Origin: Gemmatimonadota bacterium
Lineage (GTDB): Bacteria > Latescibacterota > UBA2968 > UBA8231
Direction: 5' to 3'
Assembly (NCBI GenBank): GCA_018673255.1
Contig: JABHDC010000118.1
Location: 1-64,000 of the forward strand
Length of the DNA stretch: 64,000 bases
Positions 8,877-18,288 of the stretch are shown piece after piece. Each line of letters starts with the position of its first letter. The first letter of the stretch is position 1. The notes under the pieces were generated by a model. That model was given only the letters and a program-made list of their open reading frames with translations. It was not told where the DNA came from and searched no databases. A program made the position numbers and the translations under genes.

Positions 8877-10031
8877 TCAGAGGAGCAGGTGGCGCAGGAA
8901 ATTCGCCAGCGCTGTCCCCAGATCGGCGCCGAAGCGGTGTGCCGTCAACTGGTTCACCTCGGCACCCGCCGCTGTCGCATAAGGCACCTCCACACCCGAA
9001 GAGAGTTTCACATCGGGCAGGGCCGCCGCCCAACCGGAGAAACCGATGCCATCCGTGTGATTGTCGTCCGTATTCCAGGAGGTGCCGAAGGGCAGGAAGT
9101 CGAGGGCGGATACGGGCAGTGGCCCCGTAGATGCCGCGGCAAGAATCCCGGAGAATCTGCGCTGCTGGGCGGCGATGGTCTGGTCGGATGAACCGACCAG
9201 GTAGATGACCTCATTGCGCGGTCCTGAGATCCACGGACAGTGCAAGTCCAGGCATACACGCAGGGTACCATCGTTGAAATCCGGCAGCCACTGTCGGATC
9301 GCCGCCGTAGCCGAGTAGAGACTTTCCCCGGCATAGTCGCGGCCGTGGTCCCGGGGATGTCGTCCTTTGCCCTGGTCACCCGCTTCCACACCATCCAGAT
9401 CGACGAAGGGGACGATGAACAGCTGCGTGGACGTGCGAAGCCATTCGGCATCCGGCCCCGGATCACGAACCACCCAGTCCACCAGACCTTCGAGTGCGTA
9501 GCTGGCCATCATCTCACAGCAGTGGTGCCGGCAGGTGATGGCTACCCGATGCTTGGGCTCGTGATCGTTACAGCCAACCAGGAAGTAGTCGATCGTCCGG
9601 TCGTGATCGGATGTGCAGAGAACGTGTTGCTGGAGATATTCTCGATGGGTGGCCTGCTCGCTTACAAGGGCGATGAACTCCTGCCAGCGGGACTGCTGGT
9701 ATGGCATTCCGAAGGAGAAGCGGGCCTCATCTGAATCCTTGTCGAAGGTGCAGGAGAAGCTGTTCTCCTGTACTGCCTGCTGCCCCAACCACGCCCAACT
9801 TACGCCAGCATCCGTCGAGATTGCAGGTCCACGGGCTCCGATGGCCTGGCTCTGCGTGAACTCGAAGTGGAGTGTCCGACCCGCTGCGCCACGAACACGA
9901 AAACACCAGTAGAACCAGTCACGCTGTGTGTCACGCAGGTCTTGATGTAGTCGAACTACGTCGTCCTCGATGGCATCGACAACGATGTTGCCGCCTGGGA
10001 ACTGCGCATCGATCTGTAGAGCGTCAGGCAT
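8877..10031 (-). CDS. M14-family zinc carboxypeptidase (cytosolic carboxypeptidase-like)
   Basis: A 384-residue protein with the two-domain layout of the M14 CCP/AGBL-like branch. An N-terminal beta-sandwich (about 1-115) carries the family-typical WFYWCFRV strand. The peptidase domain has the zinc HxxE motif (His170-Cys-Cys-Glu173) and a second zinc His in DLHCPW (His264). A late VEVPYA segment is where the catalytic Glu would fall. No signal peptide is seen. Members remove C-terminal residues from peptides or, in some bacterial cases, act on amino-sugar/peptide conjugates. The gene converges on the secreted glycosidase-like gene, with about 100 bases between. Confidence 0.8.
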   Translation of the reverse strand: MPDALQIDAQFPGGNIVVDAIEDDVVRLHQDLRDTQRDWFYWCFRVRGAAGRTLHFEFTQSQAIGARGPAISTDAGVSWAWLGQQAVQENSFSCTFDKDSDEARFSFGMPYQQSRWQEFIALVSEQATHREYLQQHVLCTSDHDRTIDYFLVGCNDHEPKHRVAITCRHHCCEMMASYALEGLVDWVVRDPGPDAEWLRTSTQLFIVPFVDLDGVEAGDQGKGRHPRDHGRDYAGESLYSATAAIRQWLPDFNDGTLRVCLDLHCPWISGPRNEVIYLVGSSDQTIAAQQRRFSGILAAASTGPLPVSALDFLPFGTSWNTDDNHTDGIGFSGWAAALPDVKLSSGVEVPYATAAGAEVNQLTAHRFGADLGTALANFLRHLLL

Positions 10032-10124
10032 GTAGAACCCCTCTTCGTGGCTCTGGAATTGGGTGCGACTCAGTTCGGGTGAGGACGAAGCAGCCCATTC
10101 GCTGAAGCGGGTAGACGCAGAAGC

Positions 10125-11108
10125 CTACCTACTTCCCGGCCCTGGTTCGACAGAACGCAGATAGGCCCAGAGCGCCTTCATCTCCGTCTCCGTCATCTGT
10201 CCGGCATAGGTCATCATCAGCGTCATGGGCATCCGTGTCTGAGTGCCATCGGGCCGGCGCCCCTCGCGCATGAGGGTCACAAACTGCGCGTACGTCCAGT
10301 CGGCCAGACCCTCGACGTGGGGCGTAAGGTTCGCCGCGGGTGGCCAATCTGGTGGTCCGGCAGGGATCGGTCCGCCCTGAAGATCGTGACCGTGGCACCC
10401 CGTACAGACACCGGCCAGATGCCGGCCAAATTCAGCGGTGGCCTCCGTCGCGGGCGGCTCCGTGAGATGTTCGCTGTGGTGATCTTCGATCAGGTCTGCG
10501 GACAGAGGCAGTTTGCCTGTTGCGGCCAGCAGGGTGCCCAGAGGGCCGAAACTGACCGGTGCCACTTCCTTGTCCACGGGTGGCATGGAGCGCAGGTAGG
10601 TGATGATGTCGGATAGCTCGCGGTCACTCATCAGCTGGAAATCCTCAGCCGGCATGGCGCTGGGATGGCCATCGCGACGGACGCCGTGACGCACGATGCG
10701 GTCCCAGTCGGCAGCTGTGTAGCCAATCGTCACGCTGCCGATGCCCGTTGTGACGTTTGGCCCCAGCAGTCGGCCGATGGCGGGATCGTCAACCATGACG
10801 CCGCCCCCGAAGTCCTTGCCGTGGCACTCGATGCAGGCATACCGCGCCACCACCAGGTGTTTGCCGCGCTCGCGGGCACGCTGGTCGGCGATGGCACTCA
10901 GATCGAGCGCACTGCCCTGAGCCGGCTCGCCCAGCGCCGTGATCTCTGCTTCATCGAGGGGAAAGGGGATAGGGAAGTCCACCGTGTGGACGTCGATCGT
11001 GCGCTCGAGCTTCGATGCCACCGTCGACTTCGCCCAGACGAGACCTCCACCCACCACAACTACCACAAGTCCCACCAACAGTCCTGCGATTTTCAATGCC
11101 GTCTTCAT
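10125..11108 (-). CDS. Membrane-anchored dihaem cytochrome c
   Basis: A 327-residue protein with one N-terminal membrane helix or uncleaved signal (residues 5-25) and two CxxCH haem-c sites: CIECH (92-96) and CTGCH (234-238). Each is followed by the GxDxxGG pattern of class I cytochrome c domains similar to those in alcohol dehydrogenase cytochrome subunits. Met-rich segments (RMPM, LMMTYAGQM) could supply axial ligands. It would sit on the periplasmic face and carry electrons to or from a quinone pool or oxidase. No dehydrogenase partner is adjacent, so the partner is unknown. Confidence 0.88.
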   Translation of the reverse strand: MKTALKIAGLLVGLVVVVVGGGLVWAKSTVASKLERTIDVHTVDFPIPFPLDEAEITALGEPAQGSALDLSAIADQRARERGKHLVVARYACIECHGKDFGGGVMVDDPAIGRLLGPNVTTGIGSVTIGYTAADWDRIVRHGVRRDGHPSAMPAEDFQLMSDRELSDIITYLRSMPPVDKEVAPVSFGPLGTLLAATGKLPLSADLIEDHHSEHLTEPPATEATAEFGRHLAGVCTGCHGHDLQGGPIPAGPPDWPPAANLTPHVEGLADWTYAQFVTLMREGRRPDGTQTRMPMTLMMTYAGQMTETEMKALWAYLRSVEPGPGSR

Positions 11109-11609
11109 GCGGCCTCCTTTTCAGCGGCCGCGAAGACTAGTGGCTGAAGGCCTGAGAGACAAATATGGCGGTTGGGATGCGCAGACTACCTGGACCGAGA
11201 TGACGGTATCGTCAACTCAATCAGGCGAAGACGTCGACGACGAAGCCCTTGCTCGGAATGGGAGGGCGGAACTCGGTATTGGCTGGTGGCGGGACACCGG
11301 TATCGATTCCCAGTGGGCGCACGTCGCCATTGCGCGGCACCCTTGCCGTCCGGTCTACCTCGGCAATACGAGGGGCTCGTGTTCCCACGGTAACGTCCAT
11401 CTTCGAGACTGGGACGATATGTCGGAAATCTGTGATCCGGGTGGCCATGCCGATGATTCGTACCAGTGGGCGACGGTGATCGATTGCAGTTGTCTGACGC
11501 GATAAATGCTACCGTCGCGGCTTGCCCCTCGTCAAGGCGGGTCAATCAGAGGCTACGACGGTGTCCAGAGTGCGCCATGGGCCCTGAAGCCGCGGACCTC
11601 GGGATTCGG
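11109..11609. other. Intergenic 501 bp, no convincing gene
   Basis: This lies between the cytochrome c start and the rhodanese stop. It should contain the cytochrome promoter. The only open frame of note is the 75-codon one at 11221-11448, listed separately with low confidence. Confidence 0.5.
11221..11448 (-). CDS. Questionable small ORF, 75 aa
   Basis: An open frame beginning ATG at 11448 and ending FVVDVFA-stop. The same frame stays open upstream to a TAG near 11505 without an earlier ATG or GTG. The composition (ATRITDFRHIVPVSKMDVTVG) looks more protein-like than the alternative frames here, but there is no clear ribosome-binding site and I recognise no family. It may be a genuine small protein, the remnant of a decayed gene, or chance. 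Confidence 0.25.
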   Translation of the reverse strand: MATRITDFRHIVPVSKMDVTVGTRAPRIAEVDRTARVPRNGDVRPLGIDTGVPPPANTEFRPPIPSKGFVVDVFA

Positions 11610-11963
11610 TCAGCCCAGCGTCTGCCGGGCGCGGCTGATGGAACCGAGATTGTGCACCTGCTCGTAACCGAGTCGCTTCAGCGTGCGTGCAGCCATAGCC
11701 GAACGCGTACCGCTGAGGCAATAGAGCAACACCGGTCGCTGCTGGTTCGGCAACTGTGCGCCGGCCTGCTCTTCGATCTGATCCAGAGGCAGATTCACAG
11801 AGCCTTTCAGATGGTCGCCGCGAAACTCGTCCGGTGAGCGCACATCAACGAGGTCGGCGCCCTCGGCCATCAGGCTCGTCGCATCTTCAGCGGAGATGAG
11901 AGAGCGGCGTCGCCACAAGTAGAAAAGAGCGGCCAGAGCGAGGAGTACCCAGATCCAGTCCAA
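11610..11963 (-). CDS. Rhodanese-like domain protein with N-terminal membrane anchor
   Basis: A 117-residue protein: one N-terminal hydrophobic helix (residues 3-17, then an Arg cluster) followed by a single rhodanese domain. The signatures are VDVRSPDEF (39-47) and the active-site loop YCLSGTRS with Cys82 as the persulfide-carrying nucleophile. The family moves sulfane sulfur to thiol or cyanide acceptors. Membrane anchoring is a common variant. It is 82 bases downstream of the enolase-superfamily gene on the same strand, but no functional link is evident. Confidence 0.9.
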   Translation of the reverse strand: MDWIWVLLALAALFYLWRRRSLISAEDATSLMAEGADLVDVRSPDEFRGDHLKGSVNLPLDQIEEQAGAQLPNQQRPVLLYCLSGTRSAMAARTLKRLGYEQVHNLGSISRARQTLG

Positions 11964-12045
11964 GGCAGTTTACCTCTGGAAATTGACGGTGGCATGACCG
12001 TCGTCAGATGAGAAACCATCAAAATACGAAAGACTGTATTCAGTG

Positions 12046-13287
12046 CTATGATGCGTAGCGCGCCACGACCGACTGCTCGCGCACCCGTGCCCGCTCCATC
12101 GCCTGGGGGAAACGGGGGTTCGGCAGCGTGCTCGAGCCTTCCACATAGGGGAAACTCGAGGCGGGGTCATCGATGACGGACATCCCGAAGCCGGGTGTCT
12201 CGCCCAGGGCAATCACACCATCTACGGCCCGCATGGGTTCCTTCATGAGACCATAACGCATGTCGTTCGGATACATGAAGAACTCACACAGGTGACCGGC
12301 GCTCGTGCCGGCGATCAGATGTGTATTGCACATCGTGCCCAGCGGTGTCTGCCAGTTGTGGGTGACCATCTTCGCGCCGTGTTCGGCTGCGTGCTGGGCG
12401 ATGCGCCAGTTTTCGGTGAGGCCTACGTGCACGCAGTCGGACTGCACGGCGTCGTAGATGCCCGCTTCGATCCAGGGCGCCGCCTCGGCGGCTGAGCGGA
12501 ATCGTTCGCCGCCCCACAACTGCACGCGGGGCATCAACTGTTTCAGTTTCAGGTAGTCGTCGAACTGCCCCGGTCCCTCGTCACCCATGGGTTGCTCGAA
12601 GAAGAGGAAGCCGAGTTCGTCGATGATGGGTGCAATCTCCTGACACTCCTCCCAGGTCCACGAGTCGTATCCCTTCTTCTCGAGGCCGAGGTGGAAGTCC
12701 GGGCCCACAGCCTCTCGCAACTGCCGGCAGATGTCACCCAATGACGATGCGGTGATCCGGGCCTCATCCCAGTCTGTCCCCGGACGCCACTTGAAGGTGT
12801 CGAAGCCCTGGGACTTGTAGTCGAGGGCCTCGGCGATCAATTCGTCGACGCCATAGGGTTGGCCGTCGCCGCGATCGTAGTAGGTCCACATGACGCCGCC
12901 GCTGGCGTACGTGCGACAGTTGCCGTCGACGGCCTCCTCACCTGCCAGCAGGCGATAGACCGGCTGTCCCTTCACCTGGCCGATGATATCCCAGCATGCC
13001 ACATCGACACCGGCCGGCAGGTCGAGGGTGTCGACGTCGAAGGGGTTCACACCCACCAGGTGTGAGTAGTCGACCTGCGCGGATCCAACGACGGGACCGA
13101 TCCCCATGATGCCTGCGTCGGTGAAGACCTCGACGAATCCGGCATCCATCTTCGTCAGTAGGATGGGCCCGCAGATGTGAATGTTGGAGCCGTCCGCCGG
13201 CTTGTAGCTCAGGGGCGTGACACGAATCTCGGTGATCCGGATCTGTTCACGACCGATGTCGCTCATCAACTGTGTCGCCGATTTCAT
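12046..13287 (-). CDS. Enolase-superfamily (mandelate racemase/muconate lactonizing) enzyme
   Basis: The frame is open to 13341, but AGGAAGG five bases before the ATG at 13287 favours that start (413 residues). A capping N-terminal domain (about 15-140) precedes the barrel. Barrel motifs: a Lys167-x-Arg pair where many members have KxK; carboxylates Glu203, Glu231 (FFEQP) and Glu261 (GGERF) at metal-ligand positions; and a His310 (MVTHNW) that may serve as the opposing base. Such enzymes abstract an alpha-proton of a carboxylate, typically dehydrating or epimerising sugar acids. This fits the uronate/glycan-lyase context. The exact acid-sugar substrate is unknown. Confidence 0.85.
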   Translation of the reverse strand: MKSATQLMSDIGREQIRITEIRVTPLSYKPADGSNIHICGPILLTKMDAGFVEVFTDAGIMGIGPVVGSAQVDYSHLVGVNPFDVDTLDLPAGVDVACWDIIGQVKGQPVYRLLAGEEAVDGNCRTYASGGVMWTYYDRGDGQPYGVDELIAEALDYKSQGFDTFKWRPGTDWDEARITASSLGDICRQLREAVGPDFHLGLEKKGYDSWTWEECQEIAPIIDELGFLFFEQPMGDEGPGQFDDYLKLKQLMPRVQLWGGERFRSAAEAAPWIEAGIYDAVQSDCVHVGLTENWRIAQHAAEHGAKMVTHNWQTPLGTMCNTHLIAGTSAGHLCEFFMYPNDMRYGLMKEPMRAVDGVIALGETPGFGMSVIDDPASSFPYVEGSSTLPNPRFPQAMERARVREQSVVARYAS

Positions 13288-13590
13288 CCAGGCCTTCCTG
13301 GCATCGTGGTGATATCCCTGTGGTGGACTGAAATCCGGCACGCCATCTTGCTGGAGAAGTCAGCCGGCTATCGCCGTCCCGGTATCCCAGGGGGCACACA
13401 TGAATAAGGTGTACGAGGGGCACTCTGGTCGAGTGCGAAGGGAAGATGGTTCGTGCACGAGTCGGGTCGACGCGCCGGCTGCGAGCTGACATATTGTGGC
13501 CCGAGAGACCTCGATGCATTCGAGCGTACTGACCCGCATACCAGAGGATGTGGGGTCAGCCTGAGACACAGATCCGATGATGGTTCAAAC
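13288..13590. other. Divergent intergenic region, 303 bp
   Basis: This separates the enolase-superfamily gene (minus) from ybaK (plus), so promoters for both should lie here. A seven-base inverted repeat (CTGACCC at 13529-13535, GGGTCAG at 13553-13559) sits 32 bases before the ybaK ATG and could form a leader hairpin. No gene seen. Confidence 0.45.
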
Positions 13591-14073
13591 ATGAAGACGC
13601 CCAGACCTCCCATCACTCCGGCCATCCGCGTCCTGCGCGCCGCCCGGGTGACCTGGCAGGACTGTCCCTATGACTGGGTCGAGGGCGGTGGCACCGCCGA
13701 ATTCGCCCGCCAGCACAGTGTGGAGGAACACCGGGTCATCAAGACGCTCATCATGGAAGATGACAGTGCCGTCCCGATGATCGTGCTCATGCACGGCGAT
13801 CTCGAAGTCTCCACCCGGTCCCTCGCACGTGAGCTTGGGGTCAAACACGTTACCCCATGTGAGCCAGCCATCGCCGAACGGCACAGTGGTTACCGCGTGG
13901 GTGGCACTTCTCCCTTCGGCACGCGTCGCACGATGCCCATTGTCTGCCACATCACGATCGCCGAGTTGCCATTTCTCTACATCAATGGCGGCAAGCGAGG
14001 GTATATCCTGCGCCTGGACACGAGTGATCTGCTGGCCGTGCTGGAACCCCGCCTCGTCCACATTGCGCAATGA
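13591..14073 (+). CDS. ybaK: YbaK/EbsC-type Cys-tRNA(Pro) deacylase
   Basis: The homologous part starts at the ATG at 13591 (MKTPRPP), giving 160 residues, the usual length of the family, although the frame is open further upstream. It shows the pattern of single-domain trans-editing enzymes: EHRVIKTLIM strand-helix, an MHGDLEVSTRSLARELG segment, then GYRVGGTSPFGTRR and a C-terminal INGGKRGY loop. YbaK removes cysteine misattached to tRNA(Pro) in the cytosol. The secreted GH16 gene begins 21 bases downstream, probably by chance proximity rather than shared function. Confidence 0.9.
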   Translation: MKTPRPPITPAIRVLRAARVTWQDCPYDWVEGGGTAEFARQHSVEEHRVIKTLIMEDDSAVPMIVLMHGDLEVSTRSLARELGVKHVTPCEPAIAERHSGYRVGGTSPFGTRRTMPIVCHITIAELPFLYINGGKRGYILRLDTSDLLAVLEPRLVHIAQ

Positions 14074-14094
14074 GTCGGAATCGATGATGAGCCC

Positions 14095-15501
14095 ATGAGA
14101 TACCCGGTCATGTCGTTGCTGGCAGCCCTCCTCGTTGTCGGCAGCGCGGCGCAGTTGCACGCCCAGGACAACATTCGCACCCAGTGGCAGGGCCGCCACA
14201 TTCATCTAACTGATGTGCCTGCCTGGGGTGAGGCCGACAGGCTGCTGGGTGGTCAGGTGAGTGGGGTCGCCGTCGCCGACCACCGCGTTGCCGTCTACAT
14301 CCGCGTCGGTGGCTGGTGGACGAAGCCGACCTTCGAGGCGCCCCTCACGAGCATCGACACGGAGGGCTATTGGAGTTGCGACATTGCCACGGGACGCTAC
14401 GATCCGGAGGCGACGCGGATCATGGCGTTTCTCGTGCCGGCAGGTTATCAGCCGCCGCGCATGGAAGGTGGCGGCAGCTTTCCCGCCGATCTCTATCGCA
14501 GCGCCATCGATAGCGCCCTTGTGGTGCGCAACTATCGGCGGCAGGTGGACTTCTCCGGGTTCCGCTGGTCGGTGAAGACGGGATCCTTCCCACAGGGTCC
14601 TGGACCGAATCTGTTCACCGATGACGAGGACGCCCTGTGGGTCGACGCGGACGGCCTGCATATGACGCTGACCCGGCGCGACAGTCTGTGGCGGGCGACG
14701 GAGATCGTGGCTGACACCGTTCTGGGTTATGGCACCTACACCCTGAAAGTGCGTGGTGCCTTCGATCTTCTCGATGCTCATGCGGTCTTCGGCTTCTTCA
14801 CCTGGGACGAGCTGGCGCCAGACCAGGAACACCGCGAGATCGATATTGAGATGTCACGATGGGGTGAGGCTGGCGTGCCGAATGCACAGTTCGTCGTGCA
14901 ACCCTATACGGCCCCAGGACATCGCCACCGGTTTGATACGATGCCGGGTGCCCAGGTGTCGAGTCTGAGTTTCTCGTGGTCGGCAGGTGCGGTCCGCTTC
15001 CGCAGCGCGACTGGTGTTGATGAGGGAAGCGTCACGGAGTGGACCTACGAGGGTGCCGACATCCCGGATCCGGGGCAGGCCAATCCACGTCTGAATCTGT
15101 GGTGGATGCAGGGCCTGGCCCCCACGGATGGCAACGAGGTCGAACTGATCATCACGGACTTCGAATTCGTCCCCGAAGGCACCGTCACAGCCGTGACCCA
15201 GAGCGCCGATGCGACACTTCCAGGGGCATCACGACTGGCCCAGAGTTATCCCAACCCCTTCAACGGCGAAACCGTCATCCCCTATTCATTGCATCGGCGA
15301 GGGGATGTCCACCTGGCGGTGTACAGCGTCACCGGACAGCTCATCACAGTGCTGGTGGAAGGCGTGTCCGGACCGGGGAGATACAACGCCTCCTGGCGCG
15401 GTGTGGACGCCGATGGGGCGCCCGTGGCCAGCGGCGTCTACTACTACCGCCTGAGTGTCGGCGACGAGCAGGTCACGAAATCGATGTTGATGCTGCAGTA
15501 G
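14095..15501 (+). CDS. Secreted GH16-like glycosidase with C-terminal T9SS/FlgD-type sorting domain
   Basis: 468 residues: a signal peptide (about 1-23), a short N-terminal domain, then a concanavalin-like GH16 domain (about 145-365). The catalytic motif Glu248-Ile-Asp250-Ile-Glu252 is intact (EIDIE: nucleophile, helper Asp, acid/base). After a linker, the last 80 residues are a FlgD-like Ig fold: SYPNPFNGETVIPYSL, a VYSVTGQ strand, and GVYYYRL ending in a KSMLMLQ tail. Such tails direct export and surface attachment by the type IX or related system in FCB-lineage bacteria. Likely role: cell-surface or secreted endo-acting hydrolase of a beta-glucan or galactan. The tail is the best taxonomic clue in the window. 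Confidence 0.86.
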   Translation: MRYPVMSLLAALLVVGSAAQLHAQDNIRTQWQGRHIHLTDVPAWGEADRLLGGQVSGVAVADHRVAVYIRVGGWWTKPTFEAPLTSIDTEGYWSCDIATGRYDPEATRIMAFLVPAGYQPPRMEGGGSFPADLYRSAIDSALVVRNYRRQVDFSGFRWSVKTGSFPQGPGPNLFTDDEDALWVDADGLHMTLTRRDSLWRATEIVADTVLGYGTYTLKVRGAFDLLDAHAVFGFFTWDELAPDQEHREIDIEMSRWGEAGVPNAQFVVQPYTAPGHRHRFDTMPGAQVSSLSFSWSAGAVRFRSATGVDEGSVTEWTYEGADIPDPGQANPRLNLWWMQGLAPTDGNEVELIITDFEFVPEGTVTAVTQSADATLPGASRLAQSYPNPFNGETVIPYSLHRRGDVHLAVYSVTGQLITVLVEGVSGPGRYNASWRGVDADGAPVASGVYYYRLSVGDEQVTKSMLMLQ

Positions 15502-15804
15502 GCTGGAAGGGGGCTGGGCAAACAACCGCAGAGTTTCCCGATCTGGCGCAGGTCAGATCCCCCAGACCGAAGTGCAAGAGAATAAATGCCCTGTTAAGAA
15601 GTAATCCTTGTATTCGGCCGCCGATCCATCCTGGCTCACCGCGTGATGCGTCGCTACGCGCCGCCCTCGTCCCTGAGTGCGCTCCCTCGATGGGTCCTAC
15701 TGACCCACATCGGTCGCGCGCCTTGTGAGCCAGGCGCCTCGACGCCCAAATTTCACAAGGCTGACTCCCTAACAGGGCACTATCCACGTGAGGAGCGTTC
15801 CAAT
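15502..15804. other. Intergenic 303 bp upstream of the GH5-like gene
   Basis: No gene seen. It contains an AT-richer stretch (about 15580-15617) that may hold a promoter, and a six-base stem with a five-base loop (TGGGTC at 15691-15696, GACCCA at 15702-15707) with no T-run after it. Confidence 0.4.
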
Positions 15805-17163
15805 ATGAGACCCATCGCTCTGCATCCCGAGAATCCGCACTACTTCCTGTGGCGCGGGCAACCCACGGTGCTGGTCACTTCGGCCGAACACTACGGCGCC
15901 GTGCTCAACGCCGACTTCGACTACAGGGCCTATCTCGACTGTCTGGCCCGGGACGGTCTCAATCACACGCGCATCTTCACCGGTGCCTACTGTGAGCCGA
16001 CCGGAGCGTTCCGCATTTCCGGCAACACGCTGGCGCCGGCGCCCGGACGGCTGTTGTGCCCCTGGGCCCGAAGCGACGAGCCGGGCTACGCCAACGGGGG
16101 CAACCGCTTCGATCTGGGCCGCTGGGATAGTGCCTACTTCGAACGTCTGCAGGATTTCGTCGCCATTGCAGGGGAGGCGGGGGTTGTCGTGGAGGTCAAC
16201 CTTTTCTGCCCGTTCTACCGCGACGAGATGTGGGACCTGAGCCCGATGAAGGCGAGCAACAACATCAATGGCGATGAGCAGGTGTCGAAGGATGATGTCT
16301 ACAGCCTCGATCGCAGTGGTGATCTGCTGGCTGTGCAGGAGTCCATGACGCGCAAGGTGGTCGCCGAGTTACGTGGCTGTGACAATCTGTTTTACGAGAT
16401 CATGAACGAGCCATACCAGAAGGATGTGCCGATGGCGTGGCAGGAGCGCATCATTGATGTCGTGGCCGCGGCAGAAGAGGATGGGGACGAGCCTCATCTG
16501 ATCTCGTTGAACGTGGCGAATCACAAGGAGCGGATGCAAGACCCACACCCGGCTGTGTCATTGTTCAACTTCCACTATGCCTGGCCCCCTGATACCGTCG
16601 GGCTCAACTACGATCTGGGCAAGCCGATCGGCGACAACGAAACCGGTTTTGTGGGCCAACTCGACTTCACCTATCGGCGCGAGGCGTGGGCCTTCCTCAT
16701 GGCTGGTGGCGCCCTGTACAACCATCTCGATTACACCTTCGCAGTGGGTCACGAGGACGGCAGCTTCGACTACCCCGAGACCCAACCCGGCGGCGGATCG
16801 GTTCAGCTGCGCCGCCAGTTGGGGATCCTGGCCCGCTTCGTGCAGGGGTTTGAGTTTGTTCGCATGGCACCGATACCAGGTGACTGCGTGACCACAGCGG
16901 CAGAGGGGGTGAGCACCTTTGGTCTCCGGGAAGGCGGCTCTCAGTATGCCGTATATCTGTGTCAGGAGGAGGATGCAGGTGCGGCGCAATCAGTTCAGCT
17001 GCAGCTGGATCTGCCAACGGGCCGATACGATCTGCAGTGGCTGGACACGAAGACTGGGGAACAGACGTCAATCGAGAAGCTCACGCATGCCGGTGGGGTC
17101 GTGGCCCTGGCGTCACCGCCATTCGGCGAGGATGTGGCACTGTGCATTGTGGCGTCGACCTGA
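15805..17163 (+). CDS. GH5-like (clan GH-A) glycoside hydrolase
   Basis: The start is at 15805, nine bases after a GAGGAG ribosome-binding site (452 residues). No signal peptide is evident. The clan GH-A acid/base motif is clear: EIMNEPY with Glu202. A second strand motif DNETGF places Glu279 as candidate nucleophile, at the expected spacing for a retaining enzyme. The N-terminal FLWRGQPTVLVTSAEHYG segment is typical of cellulase-like proteins in Planctomycetes and related genomes. The last 90 residues form a beta-rich C-terminal domain. Likely an intracellular glycosidase acting on oligosaccharides. It is 78 bases upstream of the creatininase gene. Confidence 0.82.
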   Translation: MRPIALHPENPHYFLWRGQPTVLVTSAEHYGAVLNADFDYRAYLDCLARDGLNHTRIFTGAYCEPTGAFRISGNTLAPAPGRLLCPWARSDEPGYANGGNRFDLGRWDSAYFERLQDFVAIAGEAGVVVEVNLFCPFYRDEMWDLSPMKASNNINGDEQVSKDDVYSLDRSGDLLAVQESMTRKVVAELRGCDNLFYEIMNEPYQKDVPMAWQERIIDVVAAAEEDGDEPHLISLNVANHKERMQDPHPAVSLFNFHYAWPPDTVGLNYDLGKPIGDNETGFVGQLDFTYRREAWAFLMAGGALYNHLDYTFAVGHEDGSFDYPETQPGGGSVQLRRQLGILARFVQGFEFVRMAPIPGDCVTTAAEGVSTFGLREGGSQYAVYLCQEEDAGAAQSVQLQLDLPTGRYDLQWLDTKTGEQTSIEKLTHAGGVVALASPPFGEDVALCIVAST

Positions 17164-17241
17164 GAGGAAGACACGAAAACAGGCGTGGCCAATGGGGCCT
17201 GTCCAGAATACCACATCAACAGGAACAGAAGGAGACTCACA

Positions 17242-18132
17242 ATGGCTGCAGAACCCTGGCGTTATGAGAAGCTGACCTGGCCGGATGTCAACGATGCCGT
17301 CGAGGCGAACAAGGTCATCATCGTACCGGTCGGTTCAACGGAGCAGCATGGTCCTCATCTACCACTCGACGTGGATGTGGTCTGTCCTCGAGGTGTGGCC
17401 GAAGAGGCTGCCAAGTTGATCCCCGATGACGTGCTGGTCATGCCCACCTTCATCCACGGATACACAGCCCATGTGATGGATTTCCCGGGCACGGTCAACG
17501 TGGACTGGGAGAACTTCATCAAGTGCAATATCGATGTCGGAAAAAGCCTGGCCTACCACGGCTTCAAGAAGATCATCTTCCTCAATGGTCATGGCTCCAA
17601 CTCGCCCAACCTGGAATTGGCGGCGCGTCGAGTGAATCTCGAAACGGATGCTGAATGCATTCACTGCAACTGGTGGTCATTGCTGACGATCGATCCCGAT
17701 TTCATGAAGAACTGGCGTGAGAGCAAGTTTCCCGGCGGTTGTGCCCACGCCTGCGAATTGGAGACCTCCGTCTATCTCTATTTCGATGAAGACAATGTCC
17801 GTAAAGACAAGATCGCCGACGGCGACATCGCCTTCCACCAGTACAAGTCAGATTTCCGGTGGGTTGACCTGTTCGGCGCCGGCCCCGGCACACCCATCAG
17901 TTGGACCGCCTCCTATTCAGATTCCGGCACGCTGGGACAGGCGTCGCTGGCGACCAGGGAGAAGGGTGAAACCGTCGTCAAGGAGGTCAGTTCTCAGCTG
18001 GCTCGTATGGTCAATGAGTTCCGTTTACTACCCAAGCCACCCCGCGGTGACCACCACAAGACTCCACCCAGCATGCCGATGCCCTGGAAGACCGACGGCA
18101 GACCGGATGCCAATGGCAACGTGCACGAGTAA
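17242..18132 (+). CDS. Creatininase-family amidohydrolase
   Basis: The start at 17242 follows GAAGGAGA; 296 residues. The metal-binding signature GSTEQHGPHLPLDVD places Glu34, His36 and Asp45 at the ligand positions of creatininase. A later FLNGHGSN loop and the CELETS segment supply the remaining His and Glu. Members hydrolyse cyclic amides, or related lactams and formamides, with two divalent metals. The gene sits between a GH5-like gene and a Gfo/Idh oxidoreductase, so a sugar-derived or N-containing ring is as likely as creatinine. Confidence 0.9.
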   Translation: MAAEPWRYEKLTWPDVNDAVEANKVIIVPVGSTEQHGPHLPLDVDVVCPRGVAEEAAKLIPDDVLVMPTFIHGYTAHVMDFPGTVNVDWENFIKCNIDVGKSLAYHGFKKIIFLNGHGSNSPNLELAARRVNLETDAECIHCNWWSLLTIDPDFMKNWRESKFPGGCAHACELETSVYLYFDEDNVRKDKIADGDIAFHQYKSDFRWVDLFGAGPGTPISWTASYSDSGTLGQASLATREKGETVVKEVSSQLARMVNEFRLLPKPPRGDHHKTPPSMPMPWKTDGRPDANGNVHE

Positions 18133-18288
18133 TGCACGCTTCGATCACCTGAGGCACAGGAAGGAGGCCTGCGGCGCAAGCAGACCATCCGCTGCTGCCG
18201 TAAATTGTCTGTCACAAGGATGATGGCCAGGAATCGGCCACATCGGAACGCCTACAGTCCTCTGTAGAAAGATGCTGGAGAAATAACA

